Source: Mediterraneibacter faecis JCM 15917
GTDB lineage: Bacteria > Bacillota > Clostridia > Lachnospirales > Lachnospiraceae
Reading direction: 5' to 3'
Length of the DNA: 64,000 nt
NCBI GenBank assembly: GCA_001312505.1
Contig: BBDW01000001.1
Coordinates: 1 to 64,000, forward strand
The notes beneath the pieces are model-generated. The model had not been told where the DNA came from. It made no database searches and worked only from the letters and a program-made list of their open reading frames with translations. A program made the position numbers and the translations under genes. Below, piece by piece: positions 20,320-29,354 of the stretch (within the stretch, counting starts at the first letter, position 1; every line of letters begins with the position of its first letter).

Positions 20320-20348
20320 TTGACAAAACAAGTCTTCCCTTGTACAAT
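20320..20348 (+). promoter_or_regulatory. Promoter of the rhomboid-like gene
   Basis: Consensus TTGACA (20320-20325) and TACAAT (20343-20348) with a 17-base spacer. Just downstream (20371-20400) lies a degenerate copy of the TTACTGTTCAC repeat, so it would be part of the 5' leader. Confidence 0.8.
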
Positions 20349-20370
20349 TACTGCTATACAAAGATGTGAT

Positions 20371-20400
20371 GAGTGCTGGCCACACGTAGTGGACAGTAAT
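20371..20400. repeat. Degenerate end of the 143-bp element in a 5' leader
   Basis: GAGTGCTGGCCACACGTAGT followed by GGACAGTAAT resembles the last 30 bases of the 143-bp element. It lies between the promoter and the start of the rhomboid-like gene. Confidence 0.5.
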
Positions 20401-20429
20401 ATAAAATGAAAATAGAAGGAGGATACGAG

Positions 20430-21277
20430 TTGAACTGGCTTGATAAATTAGAAAAAAAATTAGGTCGTTTTGCAATACCGAATCTTACGGTGTATCTGCT
20501 GGCCGGGTATGTGATAGGTTTCGCTATTTATTATTTAGCACCGGGACTTTTAGGATGGCTTACACTGGAACCGGCATATATTTTAAGAGGACAGGTCTGG
20601 AGGATTATTTCCTGGGTATTGATTCCACCGACAGGAAGTTTGATTTCTTTACTGTTTCTAGTATTATTGTACTACTCCCTTGGCTCAGCCTTGAGAGAAC
20701 ATGGGGAACATTCCGTTATAATGTATACATTTTTTCAGGAATACTTTTTACAGTGATCGCAGTATTCATACTGTATGGTGTGTTTTATCTTATCTATGGA
20801 ATTGAACTTCCGCTTTCAAGTATCGGATTGATCAGCACCAACTATATTACAATGTCTATCTTTTTGGCATTTGCTTCCATCTATCCGGATATGGAAGTTT
20901 TACTCTATTTTATTTTACCGATTAAGATGAAATGGATGGCTTTCGTATATGCGGCAATGGCACTGTACTATTTCTTTACAGGAAGTCTCGCAACGAAAGT
21001 TGCGATTGCGGCATCCTTATTGAACTTTGTTATCTTTTTCCTGTCCAGCAGGAATATGAAGCGTTTCAGTCCGAAAGAGCAGGCGAGAAAAGCAAAGTTT
21101 AAACAGCAGACGAGACCACATATGACTTATGCGAATGGGGGGGCAAGACACCGTTGTGCAGTCTGCGGACGTACAGAACTTGATGATCCGACATTGGAGT
21201 TCCGTTTCTGTTCAAAATGTAATGGAAACTATGAGTATTGCCAGGATCATTTATTTACACATGAACATGTAAAGTAG
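20430..21277 (+). CDS. Derlin/rhomboid-like membrane protein with C-terminal zinc ribbon (frameshifted)
   Basis: 282 residues after repair, with about six membrane segments in residues 15-205. It has the rhomboid-superfamily WRIISWVL motif after segment 1 and ALERTWGTFRYNVYIFSG in the next loop. The GxSG catalytic serine of rhomboid proteases is not present, so it looks like a Derlin-type pseudoprotease. The cytoplasmic tail has CAVCGRTELDD..FCSKCNGNYEYC plus a His-rich end, a probable zinc ribbon. The frame is lost at 20689-20690 (GCCTTG for GCCCTTG). A seven-G run (21137-21143) adds one Gly. TTG 20430 was chosen because AGGAGG lies eight bases before it. Function unknown. Confidence 0.7.
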
Positions 21278-21441
21278 AAAATGAGAATTGTGTAACGCAT
21301 ATTTCTCATAGTTTACCGGAGATGAGGTATGGCAGTGCAGTGTATCAGATCAGAGTTGCAGCCGAAAGTGATACAGTGCAGCTTCGCTCCAGGTGTATAG
21401 GACTTTAAGGTTATATTTTTTAAAGGAGAGATTGACTTAGT

Positions 21442-22881
21442 ATGAAAAAAACAAAAGTAGTATGTACGATGGGACCAAACACAAATGATAGAGAACTGAT
21501 GAGAAAACTCATCCAGAATGGCATGGATGTAGCTCGTTTCAACTTCTCTCATGGTGACCACGAAGAGCAGAAGGGGCGTATGGATATGCTCAAAGAACTT
21601 CGTGAGGAAGAACATGCAACAACAGCAATTCTTCTGGATACAAAGGGACCGGAGATCCGTACAGGTATTCTGAAAGACGGAAAGAAGATTAAGCTTGAAA
21701 CAGGGAAGACCTTTACACTTACTACAGAAGATATTGTTGGAGATGAGAATAAAGTATCTATCACATATAAGGGACTTGCAGAAGATGTAAGTGAAGGAAA
21801 GATTATTCTGATTGATGACGGTCTGATCGGACTGAAAGTAATCGGAAAAACAGACAAAGAAATTCATTGTGAGATCATCAACGGTGGTGAACTCGGAGAG
21901 AAAAAGGGCGTTAATGTACCGGGAGTACCGGTAAGACTTCCGGCAATCACTGAGAAAGATAAAGAAGATATTAAATTCGGAGCAGAGCAGGGAATTGATT
22001 TTATCGCTGCATCTTTCGTAAGAAATGCAGAGTGTATTCTTGAGATCAAGGCATATCTGAAGTCTCTCGGAGCTCCTTACATTCCGATCATCGCAAAGAT
22101 TGAGAATGAAGAAGGAATCAGCAATATCGATGAGATCATTCGTGCAGCAGATGGTATCATGGTTGCCCGTGGAGACCTCGGAGTTGAGATTCCGGCAGAG
22201 GAACTTCCATATCTTCAGAAGATGATGATCCAGAAATGTAACGATCAGTTCAAGACAGTTATCACGGCAACACAGATGCTTGATTCTATGATGCGTAATC
22301 CACGTCCGACAAGAGCTGAGGTAACAGACGTTGCGAACGCCGTATATGACGGAACAGATGCTGTAATGCTTTCCGGAGAGACAGCACAGGGTAAATACCC
22401 ACTTGAGGCACTTCAGATGATGGTTCATATCATTGAGCAGACAGAGAAACATCTGGATTACGATAGCATGCTTGAGAAAGAGCATGGTCATTTAAGAGGC
22501 GGAGTATCCAGTGCAATCGGATATTCATCTGTACTGGCAGCAGCAAACTTGAATGCAAAATGTATCATCACACCGTCTGTATCAGGAGCAACTTCAAGAG
22601 TGGTATCCAACTTAAGACCAAGACAGGAGATCCTTGGTGTAACTCCGAACGAGAGAACATTGAGAAGAATGTCTATCTACTGGGGGGGTGTAAGACCGCT
22701 GAAGTCTCTTGAAGTTGATACAACAGAAGATATCTGTGAGAATGCGATTGAACTGGCACAGGTAAAACAGTATGTTGAGCCGGGAGATGTTGTAGTTATC
22801 ACAGCTGGAATTCCTTCAACAAATGTAAGCAAAGAGAGAAGCTTTACAAGTAATATGATGAGAATTGTGACAGTAGATTAA
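21442..22881 (+). CDS. pyk: Pyruvate kinase
   Basis: 479 residues. Transfers phosphate from phosphoenolpyruvate to ADP. MKKTKVVCTMGPNTND at the start, FNFSHG, LLDTKGPEIRTG, the signature IIAKIENEEGISNIDEII with the catalytic Lys, and TATQMLDSMMRNPRPTRAEV are all seen. The C-terminal regulatory domain is complete, without the extra PEP-utiliser domain of Bacillus enzymes. IYWGGVRPL probably contains one surplus Gly from a seven-G run (22682-22688). A strong hairpin terminator follows. Confidence 0.97.
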   Translation: MKKTKVVCTMGPNTNDRELMRKLIQNGMDVARFNFSHGDHEEQKGRMDMLKELREEEHATTAILLDTKGPEIRTGILKDGKKIKLETGKTFTLTTEDIVGDENKVSITYKGLAEDVSEGKIILIDDGLIGLKVIGKTDKEIHCEIINGGELGEKKGVNVPGVPVRLPAITEKDKEDIKFGAEQGIDFIAASFVRNAECILEIKAYLKSLGAPYIPIIAKIENEEGISNIDEIIRAADGIMVARGDLGVEIPAEELPYLQKMMIQKCNDQFKTVITATQMLDSMMRNPRPTRAEVTDVANAVYDGTDAVMLSGETAQGKYPLEALQMMVHIIEQTEKHLDYDSMLEKEHGHLRGGVSSAIGYSSVLAAANLNAKCIITPSVSGATSRVVSNLRPRQEILGVTPNERTLRRMSIYWGGVRPLKSLEVDTTEDICENAIELAQVKQYVEPGDVVVITAGIPSTNVSKERSFTSNMMRIVTVD

Positions 22882-22892
22882 ATTAGAAAAAC

Positions 22893-22949
22893 TTTTAATA
22901 AGAGCCAGAACAGTTACCGTGCGTGGTGCCTGTTCTGGCTCTTATTAAA
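22893..22949 (+). terminator. Terminator after pyk (reused hairpin type)
   Basis: TTTAATAAGAGCCAGAACAG pairs with CTGTTCTGGCTCTTATTAAA, a stem of about 20 base pairs with a loop of about 16. Almost the same stem follows tmcAL at 34729-34780. Confidence 0.8.
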
Positions 22950-22962
22950 TACAATCAATATA

Positions 22963-22991
22963 TTGACATCCAACAATCAATGCTGTATAGT
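22963..22991 (+). promoter_or_regulatory. Promoter of the TrmB-lysA operon
   Basis: TTGACA (22963-22968) and TATAGT (22986-22991), spacer 17, 38 bases before the TrmB-type gene. Confidence 0.7.
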
Positions 22992-23028
22992 GTTCCTGTA
23001 AAGAACTACTAATCAGAGGGGTGGTGCT

Positions 23029-23748
23029 ATGGACGAAAGTAAAGCAATTGAATATCTGATGCATTTTGGAATGTCCCGGCAGGAAGCAACTGTTTATCTT
23101 CGGCTGATCGAAGCAGGAAAGCAGACGGGGTATGAGATTGCGAGAGATACAGGAATCTCAAGGTCGAATGTGTATGCATCACTGGCAGCTCTGGTTGAGA
23201 AAGGGGGGGCTGCATATCTGGTAGAAGAGGATGCCAAGCGATATATTCCGGTTCATGTTCAGGAGTTCTGTGGTAACAGAATCCGCAGAATGGAAGAAGA
23301 ACAGAAGTGGTTGGATATGAATCTTACGGGAGAACAGAAAGAAGAAGAAGGATATGTTACGATCGATGGTCAGGAACATATTTCAGATAAGATCCATAAT
23401 CTTCTGGCTAATGTGGAAGAAAGAGTGTATTGTTCCTGTTCCGGTGTCTGTCTGGAACAGTTGAAAGGACAGTTAAAGGAACTGACAGAAAAAGGAAAAA
23501 AGGTAGTTCTTGTGACAGATCATCCATTTGAACTTTCAGGGGCGATCATTTATGTGACGAAAGAAAAAGGAAATCAGATTGGTCTGATCACAGATTCTAA
23601 ATATGTACTTTCAGGTGAATATGGACAGGAGAGCAGAAACACCTGTGTCTATTCCGGACAAAGAAATTTCGTTACGCTGTTTAAAACAGCACTTGCGAAT
23701 GAGATAGAATTAATCAAAATACGCGAAGGAGAAAATGAAAATGAGTAA
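23029..23748 (+). CDS. TrmB-family transcriptional regulator
   Basis: 239 residues. An N-terminal winged helix (HFGMSRQEATVYLRLIEAGK, then GYEIARDTGISRSNVYASLA) is typical of TrmB proteins. A coiled linker and a C-terminal effector domain resembling a PLD-like fold follow (residues about 110-235). The ligand is unknown; TrmB proteins often sense sugars. It overlaps the decarboxylase gene by eight bases, so the two are coupled, and it may control that gene. VEKGGAAYLVEE holds a Gly from a seven-G run (23203-23209) in the winged-helix wing, probably surplus. Confidence 0.8.
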   Translation: MDESKAIEYLMHFGMSRQEATVYLRLIEAGKQTGYEIARDTGISRSNVYASLAALVEKGGAAYLVEEDAKRYIPVHVQEFCGNRIRRMEEEQKWLDMNLTGEQKEEEGYVTIDGQEHISDKIHNLLANVEERVYCSCSGVCLEQLKGQLKELTEKGKKVVLVTDHPFELSGAIIYVTKEKGNQIGLITDSKYVLSGEYGQESRNTCVYSGQRNFVTLFKTALANEIELIKIREGENENE

Positions 23749-25012
23749 GAAACCATTTGTGACAAAAGAACAGGTTGAAGAGATTGTAAAAACATATCCG
23801 ACTCCGTTCCATCTTTATGATGAGAAAGGAATCCGCGAGAATGCAAAAGCATTAAAGGAAGCATTTGCATGGAATCCGGGATATAAAGAGTATTTTGCTG
23901 TAAAGGCAACTCCGAATCCGTTCCTTTTACAGATCTTGAAAGAGTATGGATGCGGTTGTGACTGCTCCTCTTATACAGAACTGCTTATGTCAGATGCAGT
24001 TGGAATTGATGGTCATGATATTATGTTTTCCTCTAATGATACACCAGAGGAAGATTTTAAACTTGCTGATAAACTTGGAGCAATCATCAATCTGGATGAT
24101 ATTACACATATTGACTTCCTTGAGAAGACAATCGGACATATTCCGGAGACAATCAGCTGTCGTTATAATCCGGGCGGAATATTCAAGATCAGTAATGATA
24201 TTATGGATAATCCGGGAGATTCAAAGTATGGAATGACAACAGAGCAGATCACAGAAGCATTTAAGACACTGAAGGCAAAAGGCGCAAAAGAATTCGGTAT
24301 TCATGCATTCCTTGCCAGCAATACAGTGACAAATGATTATTATCCAATGCTTGCAAAAGTTCTTTTTGAACAGGCAGTACGTCTTCAGAAAGAAACAGGA
24401 GTACATATTAAGTTTATTAATCTTTCTGGTGGTATTGGAATTCCTTACACACCGGATCAGGAACCGAATGATATCCGTGTGATCGGAGAGGGTGTCCGCA
24501 AGGTTTATGAAGAAGTACTTGTTCCGGCAGGAATGGGAGATGTTGCAATCTACACAGAGCTTGGCCGCTTTATGATGGGACCTTATGGCTGCCTTGTGAC
24601 AAAAGCAATCCATGAGAAGAATACTTATAAGAACTACATCGGAGTAGATGCGTGTGCTGTTAACCTGATGCGCCCGGCAATGTATGGAGCATATCATCAT
24701 ATTACTGTTCTTGGAAAAGAAGACGCACCGTGCGATCACAAATATGATGTAACAGGTTCTCTGTGTGAAAATAATGATAAGTTTGCAATTGACAGAATGC
24801 TTCCGGAAGTTGATATGGGAGATTACCTTGTAATCCATGATACGGGTGCACATGGTTTCTCTATGGGATATAACTATAATGGTAAATTGAAATCAGCAGA
24901 ACTTCTTTTAAAAGAAGATGGAAGTGTACAGATGATTCGCCGTGCGGAGACACCGAAAGACTATTTTGCAACATTTGATTGTTTTGAGGTTGGAAAGAAA
25001 CTTTGCAAATAA
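23741..25012 (+). CDS. lysA: Diaminopimelate decarboxylase-type PLP enzyme
   Basis: 423 residues, fold type III PLP decarboxylase. YFAVKATPNP holds the PLP lysine (about residue 47), FINLSGGIGIPY the Gly-rich loop, YTELGRFMMGPYG the Arg that contacts PLP phosphate, and DVTGSLCENNDKF the active-site Cys region. This branch is about that length in Lachnospiraceae and is usually annotated as the last step of lysine synthesis. Carboxynorspermidine- or ornithine-type activity cannot be excluded. ATG 23741 was preferred over 23735 because AAGGAG at 23726-23731 gives nine-base spacing. Confidence 0.85.
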   Translation: MSKKPFVTKEQVEEIVKTYPTPFHLYDEKGIRENAKALKEAFAWNPGYKEYFAVKATPNPFLLQILKEYGCGCDCSSYTELLMSDAVGIDGHDIMFSSNDTPEEDFKLADKLGAIINLDDITHIDFLEKTIGHIPETISCRYNPGGIFKISNDIMDNPGDSKYGMTTEQITEAFKTLKAKGAKEFGIHAFLASNTVTNDYYPMLAKVLFEQAVRLQKETGVHIKFINLSGGIGIPYTPDQEPNDIRVIGEGVRKVYEEVLVPAGMGDVAIYTELGRFMMGPYGCLVTKAIHEKNTYKNYIGVDACAVNLMRPAMYGAYHHITVLGKEDAPCDHKYDVTGSLCENNDKFAIDRMLPEVDMGDYLVIHDTGAHGFSMGYNYNGKLKSAELLLKEDGSVQMIRRAETPKDYFATFDCFEVGKKLCK

Positions 25013-25078
25013 AAAACAAATAAAATCATAAAAAAATAGTTGAAAAATGTGACCGGATATGGTAACATAAAAAAGCTG

Positions 25079-25106
25079 ATTCGGACAAGAAGATTTTCTT
25101 GTCCGA
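25079..25106 (+). other. Hairpin upstream of tRNA-Leu
   Basis: TCGGACAAGAA and TTCTTGTCCGA form a near-perfect stem around a very short loop, eight bases before the tRNA. There is no T-run. It may terminate or process the lysA transcript, or separate the tRNA from it. Confidence 0.5.
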
Positions 25107-25114
25107 CAGAATAA

Positions 25115-25197
25115 GCCGCTGTGGCGGAATTGGCAGACGCACTTGACTCAAAATCAAGCGGTTAGTAGCCGTGCCGGTTCGAGTCCGGCCAGCGGCA
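25115..25197 (+). tRNA. tRNA-Leu (anticodon CAA)
   Basis: The acceptor stem GCCGCTG pairs with CAGCGGC followed by discriminator A. The D-arm region is GGCGGAATTGGCAGACGC. The anticodon stem CTTGA/TCAAG encloses loop CTCAAAA, so the anticodon is CAA. The long variable arm and GGTTCGAGTCC T-arm make it a class II leucine tRNA. CCA is not encoded. A terminator follows at 25206-25258. Confidence 0.97.
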
Positions 25198-25205
25198 TCG
25201 AACGT

Positions 25206-25258
25206 AATCTCTGAACATCTTACAGATTCAATGTTTGCAAGATGTCCAGAGATTTTTC
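25206..25258. terminator. Bidirectional terminator after tRNA-Leu
   Basis: AATCTCTGAACATCTT pairs with AAGATGTCCAGAGATT around a 17-base loop and is followed by TTTTCATTTT. It also lies just beyond the stop of the convergent regulator gene. Confidence 0.75.
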
Positions 25259-25269
25259 ATTTTGTAAGT

Positions 25270-25470
25270 TCACTTTTTTCCACGTCCAACGAGATAATCA
25301 ATTGAGACTGTATAATAATCAGCAAGTTTGATGAAGACATCAATAGGAACGTTGATTTTTCCAAGTTCATATTTAGAATATGTAGTCTGTTTGATGTTGA
25401 GATATGCAGCAACTTCTTTCTGCGTTTTATCATTATCTTCTCGCAAATTTCGTATGTTTTCGAATTTCAT
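25270..25470 (-). CDS. Cro/CI-type helix-turn-helix regulator
   Basis: 66 residues, essentially one HTH_3 domain: NIRNLREDNDKTQKEVAAYL, then KQTTYSKYELGKINVPIDVFIKLADYY and the ending DYLVGRGKK. Such small proteins bind palindromes as dimers. It is divergent from a small gene whose promoter, about 130 bases away, contains a perfect palindrome, and that is its likely target. Ribosome site GAGGATGGGATT lies upstream of ATG. Confidence 0.85.
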   Translation of the reverse strand: MKFENIRNLREDNDKTQKEVAAYLNIKQTTYSKYELGKINVPIDVFIKLADYYTVSIDYLVGRGKK

Positions 25471-25522
25471 AATCCCATCCTCGTACCTTAAATCCGGTGT
25501 GCGAACTTAACCGGAAACAAGC

Positions 25523-25552
25523 TATTGTTCACAGTATCCAGTGAACAATAAT
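25523..25552. repeat. Short ATTGTTCAC inverted repeat
   Basis: ATTGTTCAC and GTGAACAAT surround an 8-base spacer (AGTATCCA). The termini match the family of the 143-bp element with T instead of AC at the outer end. It lies between the HTH regulator and the divergent promoter. Confidence 0.55.
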
Positions 25553-25597
25553 CTGATATCTTTTGTATTTTTGGATTATTATATAAAAGTCCTGACA

Positions 25598-25632
25598 CGA
25601 CTATTGAAATATAGTCGTACTACGACTATAAT
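25598..25632 (+). promoter_or_regulatory. Promoter with embedded triple operator half-sites
   Basis: TTGAAA (25604-25609) and TATAAT (25627-25632) have a 17-base spacer. The perfect palindrome ATAGTCGTA-C-TACGACTAT (25611-25629) fills the spacer. A further half-site CGACTAT at 25598-25604 pairs with ATAGTCG across six bases. A repressor bound here would block RNA polymerase. The nearby Cro/CI-type protein is the obvious candidate. Confidence 0.8.
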
Positions 25633-25702
25633 TGATAAAAACATGAAAAATGTGCGAGAAATGAGACAGTATAAGAACTAAGGGGGGGGATGGGAGAAAG
25701 TG

Positions 25703-25921
25703 ATGAATAAAGAAAAAATAGATGATATGGATTATTATGAAAAGTATCTGTTGAATGCAACGAAAGAAGAAAGAGATTGCTATATAAAAGAACATCCCGA
25801 TTTCATGAACGAATATCCGGTATCGTATGAACATCGGGAACTGCTTCAGGATAAGATTTATCGCGGATTGATGCGTAAAATCCGCGATTATGAAAAAAGT
25901 AAACAGAAGCGGAGATGTTAA
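25703..25921 (+). CDS. Small charged protein of unknown function
   Basis: 72 residues, not recognised. Highly charged, with DYYEKYLLNATKEERDCYIKEHPDF in the first half (a sequence longer than a motif; key points are the paired Tyr and the acidic-basic alternation) and a basic C-terminus KSKQKRRC. It is probably helical and cytoplasmic; there is no signal or membrane segment. The ribosome site is confused by an eight-G run (25682-25689). It is controlled by the palindrome-containing promoter and ends four bases inside the convergent HAD gene. Confidence 0.6.
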   Translation: MNKEKIDDMDYYEKYLLNATKEERDCYIKEHPDFMNEYPVSYEHRELLQDKIYRGLMRKIRDYEKSKQKRRC

Positions 25922-26547
25922 TCAAGCTCTCTTAAAATGGTTTTTAATTCTGAAAAAGAATGTATCGTCGGGTAATCTTCCTTAACATCTCCAAGACCAT
26001 ATTCAGCAAAGATAAAAGGGATACCGGCTTTTTTGCAGGAATCAGCATCTCCCTGGGTATCTCCGACATAGACAGGGGATGTCAGATTATTTTTCTCCAT
26101 TAATTTCAGAATCGTCTGGTCTTTGGAAGTCTGCGTCTGGCCAAAACAAAGGAAATCTTTGATATATGGTTCCATGCCTGCGCCTTTCATCATAACTTCA
26201 ATATATCCGCACTGGCAATTGCTTACAATAAAAAGAGGATATTCCAGAGCCAGCTCTTTGAGTGTGTCCATAACACCTTCGTAGTAAACACCGGGATGTG
26301 TTTCAAGATAGCGGTTTTCATAATCAAAACAGATATCCATCAGTTTTCTTCGAGAGTCCGTGTCGAGATCGGGAAAAACTCCGGCAGCAATTTCGTCCAT
26401 TGTCTTTCCAAACAGTCCCTGAAGAATTTCGCGGTTTAAGTTTGGCTCAAGATCAGAGTTCTCTTTTATTGCAAGATTCCAGGATTCGGCTACAACTTCA
26501 ACAGAATCCCAAAGTGTTCCATCTACATCAAATATAATTCCATCCAT
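25918..26547 (-). CDS. HAD-superfamily hydrolase (phosphoglycolate/beta-phosphoglucomutase group)
   Basis: 209 residues, intact. Motif I IIFDVDGTLWDSVEV, motif II FIVSNCQCGY, the motif III lysine in TSKDQTILKLM, and motif IV VYVGDTQGDADSC, with an alpha-helical cap between I and II. Acts on a small phosphorylated metabolite; the actual substrate is not deducible. Single gene, convergent with the small ORF before it and divergent from polA. Confidence 0.87.
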   Translation of the reverse strand: MDGIIFDVDGTLWDSVEVVAESWNLAIKENSDLEPNLNREILQGLFGKTMDEIAAGVFPDLDTDSRRKLMDICFDYENRYLETHPGVYYEGVMDTLKELALEYPLFIVSNCQCGYIEVMMKGAGMEPYIKDFLCFGQTQTSKDQTILKLMEKNNLTSPVYVGDTQGDADSCKKAGIPFIFAEYGLGDVKEDYPTIHSFSELKTILRELD

Positions 26548-26608
26548 AATAATTCTCCTGATAGTATTTTTGAAAATATTGTTTACAAAATATTGGAGTC
26601 AAAAGGTT

Positions 26609-26624
26609 ACTGTTCACTCCCTAA
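26609..26624. repeat. Isolated TTACTGTTCACTCC end
   Basis: GGTTACTGTTCACTCC matches the first 15 bases of the 143-bp element but no right-hand partner follows. Probably a remnant upstream of polA. Confidence 0.5.
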
Positions 26625-26733
26625 ATTATGATACCATAAAATGAACCTTTAAAAAAGAAGTTAATTAGTGTATACTTTAATAATGGTTAAAATGAAATGC
26701 AACAAAAAGCAAGAGATAATAGGAGAGAATCTG

Positions 26734-29353
26734 ATGAGAGATAAAATCGTACTGATCGATGGACACAGTATATTGAACCGGGCGTTTTTATGGAGTTCCG
26801 GATCTGACGAATTCGGAAGGACTGCATACGAACGCAGTTTATGGATTCCTGAATATTATGTTTAAGATATTAGATGAAGAGAAGCCGGAATATCTGACAG
26901 TTACATTTGATGTGCATGCGCCGACATTTCGCCATGAGATGTTTGCAGATTATAAGGGCACGAGAAAGCCGATGGCAGAGGAACTGCGTCAGCAGGTGCC
27001 TGTGATCAAGGACGTTCTGCGTGCGATGCATATAGAAGTGATTGAAAAGGCCGGACTTGAGGCGGATGATCTTTTGGGAACCTTGTCTCATCGTTGTGAG
27101 GAGAAAGGAATGGATGTTTCCATCATTTCCGGAGACCGTGATACGCTTCAGCTTGCGACAGAGCATATTAAGATCCGCATCCCAAAGACGAAGCAGGGGA
27201 AGACGGAAGTAGAAGATTATTATGCGGCAGATGTGCAGGAACGCTATGGAGTAACACCGAAGGAATTTATTGATGTAAAGGCTTTGATGGGTGATACTGC
27301 TGATAATATCCCTGGTGTTCCGGGAGTTGGCGAAAAGACAGCGACAAAGATTATTCAGCAGTACCAGACGATTGAAAATGCGTACGAGCATGTTGATGAG
27401 CTGAAACCACCAAGAGCAAGCAAGAATCTGAAAGAATTCTGGGAACAGGCACAGCTTAGTAAGACTCTTGCGACGATTAAACTGGATGCAGATATTACCT
27501 TTGAACTTGAAAATGCCAGACATGAGAATCCTTATACAAAAGAAGCTCATGAATTATTCCAAAGACTGGAGTTTAAAAATCTGCTTGGAAGATTTGATGT
27601 AGAAGCGTCAGTGAATGATGTGGAAAAATATTTTCGTGAGGTAACAGGAAAAGAAGAAATTGAGAAAGTCTTTAAAGAGGCGGAGAAAGCAGAAACCGTT
27701 GGTGCGGCATTTTCCAAAGATGCTGGAAATGTTCTCCCATTGTTTGCGCATGCTTCAGGATACGGAAGGATTTCTCTTTGCTATGAAGCAGAAAAGATTG
27801 TTACGATTCCTTGTGATATGGATGCTGATTTTGAATATCTGACAGGAAAGTTGTCTCACCTTGCAAAAAGTGTGAAACGTTTTTCAATGTGTGGATTGAA
27901 AGAATATCTGGAATGGCTGCCGGAACTTACAAGTGAGAACGGATTTGATGCAATCGTAGCAGCATATCTTCTGAATCCTCTGAAAAATGATTACAATGCA
28001 GAAGATGTGGCAAGAGAACATTTGAATCTTTTAATTGATGAAAAACTTGATGAGGGTACAAAATCATGTTATGAGGCATATACAGCTTATGCCTGTGTCC
28101 CGGTTCTTGAGAAGAAACTGGAAGAGAATGGAATGTTCCGTTTGTTTAATGAAATTGAAATGCCATTAGTATTTACATTGTATGATATGGAACAGGCCGG
28201 TGTTAAGGTTGAAGGTGAAGAGCTGAAGCGTTACGGAGAAGAGCTTGGAGCAAGAATCGTTGAGCTGGAAAAAGAGATTTATGAAATGGCAGGGGGGGAA
28301 GAGTTTAATATCAATTCTCCAAAACAACTTGGCGTGATTCTTTTTGAAAAACTGGAAATGCCTCATGCAAAGAAGACAAAGACCGGGTATTCTACAGCAG
28401 CGGATGTGTTAGATAAACTTGCACCGGAATATCCTATCGTAGCAAAGATTCTGGAGTATCGTCAGCTTGCAAAACTGAAGTCAACATATGCAGACGGACT
28501 TGCAAATTATATAGGGATGGATGGAAGAATCCACAGTAAATTCAATCAGACGATCACGGCAACCGGACGTATCAGCAGTACAGAACCGAATCTGCAGAAT
28601 ATACCGGTTCGTATGGAGCTTGGACGTCTGATCCGTAAAGTATTTGTACCAAAAGAAGGCTGTGTCTTTGTGGATGCGGATTATTCTCAGATCGAGCTTC
28701 GTATTCTGGCGCATTGTTCCGGTGACGAACAGCTGATCCAGGCATATCGTGAAGCGAGAGATATTCACCGAATGACAGCTTCCCAGGTATTCCATGTACC
28801 ATTTGATGAAGTGACAGATCTGCAGAGAAGAAATGCAAAAGCAGTTAATTTCGGCATTGTGTATGGAATCAGTTCTTTTGGACTGAGCCAGGATCTGAGT
28901 ATTTCGAGAAAAGAGGCGGCACAGTATATCGAGCATTATTTTGAATCCTACCCGGGAATTAAGACATTTCTTGATAAATGTGTGAGTGATGCGAAAGAAA
29001 AAGGATATGTAGAGACTTTATATGGAAGAAGAAGACCGATGCCGGAATTAAAATCCAGCAATTTTATGCAGAGAAGTTTTGGAGAGCGTGTGGCAATGAA
29101 TGCACCGATCCAGGGAACTGCTGCAGATATTATTAAAATAGCAATGATTCATGTAAATGAAGAACTGAAGAAGAGAAATCTGAAATCACGGATGATCCTT
29201 CAGGTGCATGATGAACTTTTGATCGAAGCAGATGAAACAGAATTAGAAGAAGTACAGCAGATCCTTCAGGATAAGATGGAACACGCAGCAGAATTGTTAG
29301 TTCCGCTTAGCGTAGATATGCATACAGGGAAGAACTGGTATGAGGCAAAATAA
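26734..29353 (+). CDS. polA: DNA polymerase I (frameshifted)
   Basis: 872 residues after repair. The N-terminal 5'-3' exonuclease domain has EKAGLEADDLLGTL, SGDRDTLQL and GDTADNIPGVPGVGEKTA. The middle 3'-5' exonuclease-like domain lacks clear catalytic acids, as in Bacillus PolA. The polymerase domain has DADYSQIELR (motif A), RRNAKAVNFGIVYG (motif B) and VHDELL (motif C). The frame is lost in a five-T run (26785-26789) after LNRAF: four T give LNRAFYGVPDLTN. A seven-G run (28292-28298) adds a Gly in MAGGEEFNINSP. ATG 26734 follows AGGAGAG. Starts a run with coaE, two bases on. Confidence 0.95.
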
Positions 29354-29354
29354 G

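Noticed and set aside
20430-21277. Active rhomboid protease
   Set aside because: I could not find the GxSG motif in the expected membrane segment, so the gene is not called a protease.
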